NCBI RefSeq assembly: GCF_003086295.3
Contig: NC_092039.1
Coordinates: 96,864,561-96,928,560 of the forward strand
Length of the DNA stretch: 64,000 bases
Direction: 5' to 3'
Source of the DNA: Arachis hypogaea
Lineage: Eukaryota; Streptophyta; Magnoliopsida; Fabales; Fabaceae
The first letter of the stretch is position 1. Every line of letters starts with the position of its first letter. Under the pieces are notes generated by a model, which was not told the origin of the DNA, ran no database searches, and saw only the letters and a list, made by a program, of their open reading frames with translations. Made by a program: the position numbers and the translations under genes. Positions 19,436-29,519 of this stretch are shown here, piece by piece.

Positions 19436-19937
19436 AATGGTTATGGAAAAACGAAAAAAAGCAACGCTTTTACCACACCAAACTTAAAATGTTTGCTCGT
19501 CCTCGAGCAAAAGAAGAAAGAAGAGAGTAGAAGAAGAAGAAATGAGGAAGAGGGAGATGGTGGTGTGTTCGGCCAAAGAGGGGGAGAAGTGGTGTTTAGG
19601 TTGTGTGAAAATGAAGGGTTGAAGAAGGGTATATATAGGAGAGAGGGGGGTAAAGGTTCGGCCATTATGGGTGGGTTTGGGAGGGAAAGTGGTTTGAATT
19701 TGAAGGGTGAGGTTGGTGGGGATTTATGAAGGATGGATGTGAGTGGTGAAGAGAAAGATGGGATTTGATAGGTGAAGGGTTTTTGGGGAAGAGGTGTTGA
19801 GGTGATTGGTGAATGGGGGAAGAAGAGAGAGAGTGATGGTAGGGTAGGTGGGGATCCTGTGGGGTCCACAGATCCTGTGGTGTCAAGGAAAAGTCATCCC
19901 TGCACCAAATGGCATCAAAATTCACGTTTTGAGCCAT

Positions 19938-20111
19938 TTCTGGTGTTAAACGCTGGGCTGGTGCCCATTCCTGGCGTTTAACTTTAGGTTCTTGCTCTTT
20001 TCTGGCGTTTAACGCCAGTCTGGTGCCCCTTTCTGGCGTTAAACGCCCAGAATGGTGCCAGACTGGGCGTTAAACGCCCAACTGCTAGGCTTACTGGCGT
20101 TTGAACGCCAG
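19938..20111 (-). repeat. Palindrome array (E2, post-gag)
   Basis: Same six-unit organisation as 7847-8018. Two units have decayed: GGTGTTAAACGCT at the left end and GGCGTTTAACTTT next to it. Confidence 0.88.
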
Positions 20112-20318
20112 CAGCATCTTCCTCCAGGGTGTGCTGTTTTTCTTCCTGTTTTTCATTCTGTTTTTGCTTTTTTCATTGTTTTTGTGACTTCTTATGATCA
20201 TCAACCTACAAAAAAGATAAAATAACAAAAGAAAATAATTAAGTATAAAACATTGGGTTGCCTCCCAACAAGTGCTTCTTTAATGTCATTAGCTTGACAG
20301 AGGGCTTCTCATGGAGCC

Positions 20319-22625
20319 TCAGAAATACTCAGAACCGTGTTGGAACCTCCCAACACCAAACTTAGAGTTTGAATGTGGGGGTTCAACACCAAACTTAGAG
20401 TTTGACTGTGGGGGTTCAGTTTGGCTCTGTTTTGAGAGAAGCTCTTCATGCTTCCTCTCCATGATGACAGAGGGATATCCTTGGGCCTTAAGCACCAAGG
20501 ATTCTTCATTCACTTGAATGATCAACTCTCCTCTATCAACATCAATCACAGCCCTTGCTGTGGCTAGGAAGGGTCTGCCAAGGATGATGGATTCATCCAT
20601 GCACTTCCCAGTCTCTAGGACTATGAAATCAGTAGGGATGTGATGGTTTTCAACCTTTACCAGAACATCCTCTACAAGTCCATAGGCTTATTTTCTTGAG
20701 TTGTCTGCCATCTCTAGTGAGATTTTTGCAGCTTGCACCTCAAAGATCCCTAACTTCTCCATTACAGAGAGGGGCATGAGGTTTACACTTGACCCTAAGT
20801 CACACAAGGCCTTCTTGAAGGTCATGGTGCCTATGGTACAAGGTATTGAAAACTTCCCAGGATCCTGTCTCTTTTGAGGCAGTTTCTGCCTAGACAAGTC
20901 ATCCAGTTCTTTGGTGAGCAAAGGGGATTCATCCTCCAAAGTCTTATTTCCAAATAACTTGTCATTTAACTTCATGATTGCTCCAAGGTATTTAGCAACT
21001 TGCTCTTCAGTGACATACTCATCCTCTTCAGAGGAAGAATACTCATCAGAGCTCATGAATGGCAGAAGTAAGTCTAGTGGAATCTCTATGGTCTCATTTT
21101 GAGCCTCAGATTCCTATGGTTCCTCATTGGGGAACTCATTGGAGGCTAGTGGACGTCCAGTGAGGTCTTCCTCAGTGGCGTTCACTGCCTCTTCTTCCTC
21201 CCAGAATTCGGCCATGTTGATGGCCTTGCACTCTCCTTTTGGATTTTCCTCAGTATTGCTTGGGAGAGTACTTGGAGGGAGTTCAGTAATTTTCTTGCTC
21301 AGCTGACCCACTTGTCCTTCCAAATTTCTGATGGAGGACCTTGTTTCAGTCATGAAACTTTGAGTGGTTTTGATTAGATCAGAGACCATAGTTGCTAAGT
21401 CAGAGGTATTCTGCTTAGAACTCTCTGTCTGTTGCTGAGATGATGAAGGAAAAGGCTTGCTATTGCTAAACCTGTTTCTTCCACCATTATTATTATTGAA
21501 ACCTTGTTGAGGTCTCTGTTGATCCTTCCATGAAAGATTTGGATGATTCCTCCATGAAGGATTGTAGGTGTTTCCATAGGGTTCTCCCATGTAATTCACC
21601 TCTTCTATTGAAGGGTTCTCAGGATCATAAGCTTCTTCCTCAGATGAAGCTTCCTTAGTACTGCTTGGTGCATTCTGCATTCCAGACAGACTTTGAGAAA
21701 TCATATTGACTTGTTGAGTCAATATTTTGTTCTGAGCCAAAATGGCATTCAGAGTGTCAATCTCAAGAACTCCTTTCTTCTGACTAGTCCCATTGCTCAC
21801 AGGATTTCTTTCAGAAGTATACATGAATTGGTTATTTGCAACCATTTCAATCAGTTCTTGAGCTTCAGTAGGCGTCTTCTTCAAATGAAGAGATCCTCCA
21901 GAAGAGCTATCCAAGGACATCTTGGACAGTTCAGAGAGACCATCATAGAAAATACCTATGATGCTCCATTCAGAAAGCATGTCAGTGGGACATTTTCTGA
22001 TCAATTGTTTGTATCTTTCCCAAGCTTCATAGAGGGATTCTCCTTCCTTCTGTCTGAAGGTTTGGACTTCCACTCTAAGCTTACTCAATTTTTGAGGTGG
22101 AAAGAACTTTGCCAAAAAGGCATTGACTAGCTTTTCCCAAGAGTCCAGGCTTTCTTTAGGTTGAGAGTCCAACCATGTCCTAGCTCTGTCTCTTACAGCA
22201 AAAGGGAATAGCATTAGTCTGTAGACCTCAGGGTCAACCCCATTAGTCCATACAGTGTCACAGATTTGCAAGAATTCAGCTAAGAACTGATGAGGATCTT
22301 CCAATGGAAGTCCATGGAACTTGCAATTCTGTTGCATTAGAGAAACTAATTGAGGCTTAAGCTCAAAGTTGTTTGCTCCAATGGCAGGGATAGAGATGCT
22401 TCTCCCATAGAAGTCGGGAGTAGGTGCAGTAAAGTCACCCAGCACCTTCCTTGCATTGTTGGCATTGTTGTTGTTTTCGGCTGCCATTTGTTCTTCTTCT
22501 TTGAAGAGTTCGTTCAGGTGCTCTAAAGAGAGTTGTGCTTTGGCTTCTCTTAGCTTTCTCTTCAAGGTCCTTCCAGGTTCAGGATCAGCCTCAACAAGAA
22601 TGCCTTTGTCTTTGCTCCTGCTCAT
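20319..22625 (-). pseudogene. Gag-protease of E2, two in-frame stops
   Basis: Homologous to 8226-10565 in one continuous frame of 768 codons. A stop replaces Trp after NEEP (21114-21116) and another replaces Gln after DNSRK (20688-20690), just past the protease. There are no frameshifts. The Gag domain and the DLGSS protease motif are otherwise preserved. The C-terminus has two NSKFGV repeats where E3 has three, exactly accounting for the 11-residue length difference. Confidence 0.88.
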
Positions 22626-24319
22626 AAGAAAGAGAAGAGAACAAGAAAATGTGGAATCCTCTATGTCACAGTATAGAGATTCCTTTAGGTGTCAGAAGAA
22701 AAGAAGAGTAGAAGACAGAAGTAGAAAATTCGAACTTATCAAAGAAGATGGAGTTCGAATTTTGCATTAAGGGATAGTGTTAGTCCATAAATAGAAGGAT
22801 GTGAGAAGGAGGGAAGTCATTTTCGAAAATTAAGTGAAAAATTTTGAAAACATTTTGAAAAACACTAATTAATTTTCGAAAATGAAAAGGGAAAAGAAAT
22901 CAAATGATTTTTGAAAAAGATTTTGAAATTAGAAATCAGAAAGATTTGATTGAAAACTATTTTGAAGAAGATGTGGTTAAGAAGATATGATTGATAAAAA
23001 AAAATGTGATTGAGAAGATATGATTTGAAAAACATTTTAAAAGATTTGATTTGAAAATTAAAAACTTGACTAACAAGAAAAGATATGATTCAAACATTAA
23101 ACCTTTCTCAACAGAAAAGGCAACATACTTGAAATGTTGAATCAAATCATTAATTGGTAGCAAGTATCTTTAAAATTGGAAAGAAATTGATTTTGAAAAA
23201 GATTTGATTGGAAAATTGATTTGAAAAAGATTTGATTTTGAAAAGATTTTGAAAACTTAGAAAAAATTTGATTTGAAAACAAAATCTTCCCCTCTAGCCA
23301 TCCTGGCGTTAAACGCCCAGAATGGTATCCATTCTGGCGTTTAACGCCCAAAATGCTACCCTTTTGGGCGTTAAACACCCAACCAGGTACCCTGGCTGGC
23401 GTTTAAACGCCAGTCTGTCCTTCTTCACTGGGCGTTTTGAACGCCCAGCTTTTTCTGTGCAATTCCTCTGCTGTATGTTCTGAATCTTCAATTCTCTGTA
23501 TTATTGACTTGAAAAGACACAAATTAAAAATATTTTTGGATTTTTAATAATAAGGACAAACCAAAATGCAACAAGAATCAAATAACAATGCATGCAAGAC
23601 ACCAAACTTAGCAGTTTGTATACTACTGACACTAACAAAATGAAAATGCATATGAGACACTCAAAACACTCAAGTCAATAGAATTCAAAGATCAGAGCAA
23701 GTAAATCATCAAGAACATCTTGAAGATCACTAAGACATATGAATGCATGCAATTGACACCAAACTTATGATGAGACTAGTGTCTCAATAAGAAACAACAA
23801 TATTTTTGGTTTTTATGATTTTGTAAAATTTTTTTGTGTTTTTCGAAAATTAAATGGAAAAAGATATCAAAATTCTTAATGAGAATTCCAGGAATCAGTG
23901 CAATGTTAGTCTAAGACTCCGGTTCAGGAATTAGACATGGCTTCACAGCCAGCCAAGCTTTCAGAGAAAGCTTCGGTCCAAAACACTAGACATGGCCAAA
24001 AGCCAGCCAAGCCTTAGCAGATCACTGCTCCAAAAGCAAGATTGATAAGAAATCAACAAGCTCTTGTGATGATAAGTTGAAACCTCGGTCCAATGAAATT
24101 AGACATGGCTTCTCAGCCAGCCAGATTTCAACAAATCATCATGAAACTCTAGAATTCATCTTCAAGAATTTCGAAAAAAAAATAAATACCTAATCTAAGC
24201 AACAAGATGAACCGTCAGTTGTCCAGCCTGAACAATCCCTGGCAATAACGCCAAAAACTTGGTGTTGTTGCCGGATCTTGGCACTGATGTTACCAAAAGC
24301 TTGCTCAAAACTTGAACAA
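22626..24319 (-). other. E2 5' untranslated region
   Basis: No gene. It contains the palindrome array 23302-23449, three TGGCT/AGCCA hairpin units (23938-23951, 23993-24005, 24106-24119) and a decayed primer-site copy at 24236-24253. In the middle hairpin the loop differs from E3 (CAAAA against TAGAG) while the TGGC/GCCA stem is kept. Confidence 0.65.
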
Positions 24320-24337
24320 TCCCCGGCAACGGCGCCA
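24320..24337 (-). other. E2 primer-binding site (tRNA-Asp type)
   Basis: A perfect TGGCGCCGTTGCCGGGGA on the coding strand. A 15-of-18 match lies inside the LTR at 24388-24405 and a 14-of-18 match downstream at 24236-24253. Confidence 0.87.
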
Positions 24338-24343
24338 AAAACT

Positions 24344-26072
24344 TGGTGCGCGAAATTGTGAACAATACTTTTTCACAACTCTCATAATCCCCGGTAATGG
24401 CTCCAAAAACGTGGTAGCTCAATACCATGGCATTACACAACTTCACACAACTAACCAGCAAGTGCACTGGGTTGTCCAAGTAATAAACCTTACGTGAGTA
24501 AGGGTCGATCCCACGGAGATTGTTAGTATTGAAGCAAGCTATGGTCATCTTGTAAATCTTAGTCAGGCAAACTCAAATGGTAATGGTGATGAACGAAAAT
24601 AACACAAAGGTAAAGATAGAGATACTTATGTAGTTCATTGGTAGGAACTTCAGATAAGCGTATGAAGATGCCTTCCCTTCCGTCTCTCTGCTTTCCTACT
24701 GCCTTCATCCAATCCTTCTTACTCCTTTCCATGGCAAGCTTAAGCAAGGGTTTCATCGTTGTCAGTGGCTACCTCCCATCCTCTCAGTGAAAGCGATTTG
24801 CATATGCTCTGTCACAGCATAGCAGAATTCATCTGTCGGTTCTCAATCAGGCCGAAATAGAATCCAGTGATTCTTTTGCGTCTGTCACTAACGCCCCGCC
24901 CTCAGGAGTTTGAAGCACGTCACAGTCATTCAGTCATTGAATCCTACTCAGAATACCACAGACAAGGTTAGACCTTCCGGATTCTCTTGAATGCTGCCAT
25001 TAGTTCTCGCCTATACCACGAAGACTCTGATCCCACGGAATGGTTGGCTCGTTTGTCAGGCGAGCACTCGGTTGTCAGGCGATCAACCATGCATCGTGCA
25101 ATCAGGAATCCAAGAGACATTCACTATGGCCTTAGTTTCTTGTAGAACAAGAGTGGTTGTCAGTCACTTTGTTCATGGGTTAGAATGATGATGAGTGTCA
25201 CAGATCATCACATTCATCAAGTTGAAGAACAAGTGATATCTTAGAACAAGAACAAGCGGAATTGAATGGAAGAACAATAGTAATTGCATTAATACTCGAG
25301 GTACAGCAGAGCTCCACACCTTAATCTATGGTGTGTAGAAACTCCACCGTTGAAAATACATAAGCATAAGGTCTAGGCATGGCCGAATGGCCAGCCTCCC
25401 AATGATCTAAGATAGCATAAAAATGAAGATAGCTACCAAAGTCTCCTAATACAATAGCAAAAGGTCCTACTTATAAGAACTAGTAGCCTCAGGTGTACAG
25501 AAATGAGTAAATGACATAAAAATCCACTTCCGGGCCCACTTGGTGTGTGCTTGGGCTGAGCATTGAAGCATTTTTCGTGCAGAGACTCTTCTTGGAGTTA
25601 AACGCCAGCTTTCATGCCAGTTTGGGCGTTTAACTCCCATTTGGGTGCCAGTTCCAGCGTTTAACACTGGGATTTCTTGAGGTGACTTTGAACGCCGGTT
25701 TGGGCCATCAAATCTTGGGCAAAGTATGGACTATCATATATTGCTGGAAAGCCCAGGATGTCTACTTTCCAACGCCGTTGAGAGCGCGCCAATTGGGCTT
25801 CTGTAGCTCCAGAAAATCCACTTCGAGTGCAGGGAGGTCAGAATCCAACAGCATCTGCAGTCCTTTTTGGCCTCTGAATCAGATTTTTGCTCAGGTCCCT
25901 CAATTTCAGCCAGAAAATACCTGAAATCACAGAAAAACACACAAACTCATAGTAAAATCCAGAAAAGTGAATTTTAACTAAAAACTAATAAAAATATACT
26001 AAAAACTAACTAGATCATATCAAAAACATACTAAAAACAATGCCAAAAAGTATACAAATTATCCGCTCATCA
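24344..26072 (-). repeat. E2 5' LTR
   Basis: 1729 bp, TGGTGCGCG...CCGCTCATCA, with the right target duplication TATTA at 26073-26077. Nearly identical to the split 3' LTR. Confidence 0.92.
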
Positions 26073-26077
26073 TATTA

Positions 26078-26762
26078 CCTCATGTACCTCCACCTCACTT
26101 CCAATCATGATGCAATGAATCATGATGGCTATATTAATGGTCACTTTTGACTGATTTCTAGTAGGGATGATGGAGCGTTAAATAAATTCCAACCATCCTC
26201 TAGCTATAGGCTTGAGATCAAGCCTTCTCAGTTGGGTAGGCTTGCCTTGAGCATCCCTCTTCCATTGAGCTCCTTCCATACAGATGTCTGAAAGGACATG
26301 GTCCAGCCTTCGGTTAAAATTGACTCTCCTAGTGTAAGGGTGTGGGTCTCCTTGCATTATTGGCAAATGGAGCGCCAACCTTACACTTTCTGGGCTGAAA
26401 TCCAAGATATGCACTCGGACCATAATATGCCAATTTTTGGGACTTGGGTTCATGCTTACATGATGATGTTTAGTGACCCATGCATTGGCATAAAATTCTT
26501 GCACCATCAGGATTCCAACTTCTTGGATGGGGTTGGTTAGGACTTCTCAATCTCTTCTCTGGATCTCTCTTCAAATTTTTGGGTACTCATTCTTTTTGAG
26601 CCTAAAGAGGACTTCGAAAATCACCTTTTTCTTTGCCATTACTTTATAGAAGTGGTCTTGATGGGCTTTGGTGATGAATCTCTCTATCTCTCAAGATTCA
26701 GAGGTGGAAGCAACTGCTTTCCCTTTCTTCTTTCTAGAGGATTCTCTGACTTTGGGTGACAT
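26078..26762 (-). pseudogene. E1 third-ORF protein, N-terminal half (broken)
   Basis: Start codon at 26762 (MSPKVRESSRKKGKA). The frame aligns with the E2/E3 proteins but contains several stops, including one after GWLEFI (about 26177). It is the other half of the gene fragment at 1418-1873, separated by the E2 insertion; together they cover the whole family length. Confidence 0.82.
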
Positions 26763-27062
26763 GGGTGTGAATGGAAAGCAAACTTAAAAGCTTTGCTCAT
26801 CCTCAAGCAAAATAAGAAGAAAAGAGTAAAAAAAGAAGAGAATAAAGGAGATAGAGAGAGATAGTAGATCCGGCAAAGTAGGGCTTTATTGCATGGATGG
26901 TGTGTGTATGAAAGGTAGGAGGAAGGGATTATTTATAGGAGTGGGATAGGTTGGGTTTAAATGAATTGGGGGGAGAATTGGGTGGGAAATTTTGAATTTG
27001 ATGTGGATGGGGGTTGTGGGAGTTATGATGGTTTTAGGAAGTGATATGGATGTGATTGGGTT
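26763..27062 (-). other. E1 leader remnant and truncation point
   Basis: A diverged version of the E3 leader (compare 7360-7680), including a degenerate internal polypurine-like motif at about 26787-26815. Homology ends near 27062, where plus-strand pol sequence of E5 begins. The 5' half of E1 is missing. Confidence 0.65.
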
Positions 27063-27439
27063 AGAGCACTTGTTCTAAAGAGGTGCCAAGAGACTAACCT
27101 GGTTTTAAACTGGGAGAAATGTCACTTTATGGTGACTGAAGGAATTGTCCTTGGGCATAAAATTTCGAAATAGGGAATAGAGGTGGATCAAGCTAAGGTA
27201 GAGGTAATTGAAAAATTACCACCACCTGCTAATGTTAAGGCAATCAGAGGCTTTCTGGGGCATGCAGGATTCTATAGGAAGTTTATTAAGGATTTTTCGA
27301 AAATCATAAAACCTCTGAGAAATCATTTGTCTTTGACAAAGAGTGTTTGCAGGACTTTGAGACTCTTAAAGCTAAGTTGGTCACAGCACCAATCATTTCT
27401 GTACCAAACTGGGCATTACCATTTGAACTAATGTGTGAT
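27063..27439 (+). pseudogene. E5 pol fragment: RT end to RNase H start
   Basis: Aligns with E4 pol from the LVLKRCQETNLVLNWEKCHF block to the ELMCD start of RNase H. It has an in-frame stop (about 27173) and a small deletion near 27325. E4 is inserted immediately after GTGTGAT. Confidence 0.85.
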
Positions 27440-28960
27440 TGATGAGCGGATAATTTATACGCTTTTTGGCATTGTTTTTAGTATGTTTTTGGTATGATCT
27501 AGTTAGTTTTTAGTATATTTTTATTAGTTTTTAGTTAAAATTCACTTTTCTGAACTTTACTATGAGTTTGTGTGTTTTTCTGTGATTTCAGGTATTTTCT
27601 GGCTGAAATTGAGGGTCCTGAGCAAAAATCTGATTCAGAGACTGAAAAGGACTGCAGATGCTGTTGGATTCTGACCTCCCTGCACTCGAAGTGGATTTTC
27701 TGGAGCTACAGAAGTCCAATTGGCGCGCTCTTAACGGCGTTGGAAAGTAGACATCCTGGGCTTTCCAGCAATGTATAATAGTTCATACTTTGCCCAAGAT
27801 TTGATGGCCCAAACCGGCGTGGCAAATCAGCCTCAGAATTTCCAGCGTTTAACGCTGGAACTGGCATAAAACTTGGAGTTAAACGCCCAAACTGGCATAA
27901 AAGCTGGCATTTAACTCCAGAAAAGGTCTCTACACGAAAATGCTTCATTACTCAGCCCAAGCACACACTAAGTGGACCCAGAAGTGGATTTTTACGTCAT
28001 TTACTCATTTTTGTATACCCTAGGTTACTAGTTTACTATTAATAGGATCTTTTGACATGTATCTGTACCTCATGACACTTTACACGTTTCTTTGTGTACT
28101 TTCCACGACATGAGTCTCTAAACCCCATGGTTGGGGGTGAGGAGCTCTGCTGTGTCTTGATGGATTAATGCAATTACTACTGTTTTTCATTCAATCATGC
28201 TTGCTTCCATTCCAAGATATTACTTGTTCTTAAACCGGATGAATGTGATGATCCGTGACAATCATCATCATTCTCAACTATGAATGTGTGCCTGACAACC
28301 ACCTCCGTTCTACCTTAGATTAAGTAGATATCTCTTGGATTTTTTAATCGGAATCTTCGTGGTATAAGCTAGAACTGATGGCGGCATTCAAGAGAATCCG
28401 GAAGGTCTAAACCTTGTCTGTGGTATTCTGAGTAGGATTCAATGATTGAATGACTGTGACGAGCTTCAAACTCTTGAAGGCGGGGCGTTAGTGACAGACG
28501 CAAAAGAATCACTGGATTCTATTCCGGCCTGATTGAGAACCGACAGATGGATAGCCGTGCCGTGACAGGGTGCGTTGAACATTTCCACTGAGAGGATGGG
28601 AGGTAGCCACTGACAACGGTGAAACCCTTGCATACAGCTTGCCATGGAAGGAGCCTTGCGTGCTTGAAGAAGAAGACAGTAGGAAAGCAGAGATTCAGAA
28701 GATGGAGCATCTCCAAAACCTCAACCTGTTCTCCATTATTGCAAAACAAGTACTTATTTCATGTTCTTTTGCTTTTCACAATCAATCCTGATAATTTCTG
28801 ATATCCTGACTAAGATTTACAAGATAACCATAGCTTGCTTCAAGCCGACAATCTCCGTGGGATCGACCCTTACTCACGTAAGGTATTACTTGGACAACTC
28901 AGTGCACTTGCTGGTTAGTTGTGCGGGGTTGCAAAAGTGTGATTGCAATTTCGTGCACCA
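27440..28960 (+). repeat. E4 5' LTR
   Basis: 1521 bp, TGATGAGCGG...TCGTGCACCA. It contains the conserved block with GAGCTACAGA and CGTTGGAAAGTAGACATCC (27664-27785), and a 13-bp inverted repeat GGAGTTAAACGCC/GGCGTTTAACTCC whose right arm is decayed in this copy (about 27873-27920). Confidence 0.92.
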
Positions 28961-28966
28961 AGTTTT

Positions 28967-28983
28967 TGGCGCCGTTGCCGGGA
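28967..28983 (+). other. E4 primer-binding site, one G short
   Basis: TGGCGCCGTTGCCGGGA lies six bases after the LTR. One G of the GGGG run found in the other copies is missing, which may weaken priming. Only one primer-site copy is present here, unlike in E2 and E3. Confidence 0.82.
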
Positions 28984-29519
28984 TTGTTCGAGTTTGGACA
29001 ACTGACGGCTTATCTTGTTGCTTAGATTAGGACTGTTTTATTTTTGTTGGTTTAGAGTCTTTTAGTTGAGTCTAGTTTCATATTTTAAGTTTGGTGTCAA
29101 TTGCATGCCTTTGCTTTTCTTTTAATTTTCGAATTTGCATGACCTTAGTCTCTTTTTGATCCATAAAAATTCTAAGTTTGGTGTCCTCTTTGTGTTTTTC
29201 CCTTAAAATTTTTGAAAATTAGTGTTTGATTTTCTATAAATTTTAAGTTTGGTGTCATTTTGTTGTTTTTCTCTTTCCTCTTTTCAAAAATCAAATCTTT
29301 TTCATAAAAACTTTTCAATCATATCTTTCTAATTGCTAATCTCAAAATCTTTTTAATTAACTAATTGATTCAGTTTTCAATTTGCTTTGATCTTATTCCC
29401 TTTTAATTTTCGATTTTTTTATTTTATTTTCCTTTTGTTTTTATTTCATCTTTCGGTCAATTTTAAAAAAAAAATATATTTTTATCTACTTGCAATCCAT
29501 ATTATTTCCCTTATCCATC
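28984..29519 (+). other. E4 5' UTR
   Basis: T-rich and without an ORF. It holds three copies of the TTAAGTTTGGTGTC-type motif (about 29085, 29171 and 29242), the same motif that precedes the 3' LTR and the third ORF. Confidence 0.65.

Larger units (their letters stand above)
1879..26072 (-). mobile_element. E2: non-autonomous family E element, interrupted by a copia-like insertion
   Basis: The element is bounded by TGGTGCGCG at 1879 and CCGCTCATCA ending at 26072. Five-base target duplications TATTA lie at 1874-1878 and 26073-26077, so both ends are certain. It sits inside the third ORF of E1. Its parts on the minus strand are 5' LTR (24344-26072), primer site, gag-protease pseudogene, palindrome array, intact third ORF and 3' LTR (1879-3259 plus 17054-17401). 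It has no reverse transcriptase, RNase H or integrase, so it must have been mobilised in trans. The two LTRs look nearly identical by eye, implying a recent insertion. Confidence 0.92.

Noticed and set aside
24320..24337. tRNA gene fragment
   Set aside because: The match is only to the last 18 bases of tRNA-Asp and sits at the standard distance from an LTR, so it is a primer-binding site.
27440..27452. Hammerhead ribozyme core (CTGATGAG) at the family E LTR start
   Set aside because: The matching GAAA core and flanking helices are not found at a suitable distance; the octamer alone is not evidence.
28519..28749. Possible host gene frames in the LTR R/U5 region
   Set aside because: Present in the same place in all E4/E6-type LTRs, so part of the repeat; no host-gene homology recognised.
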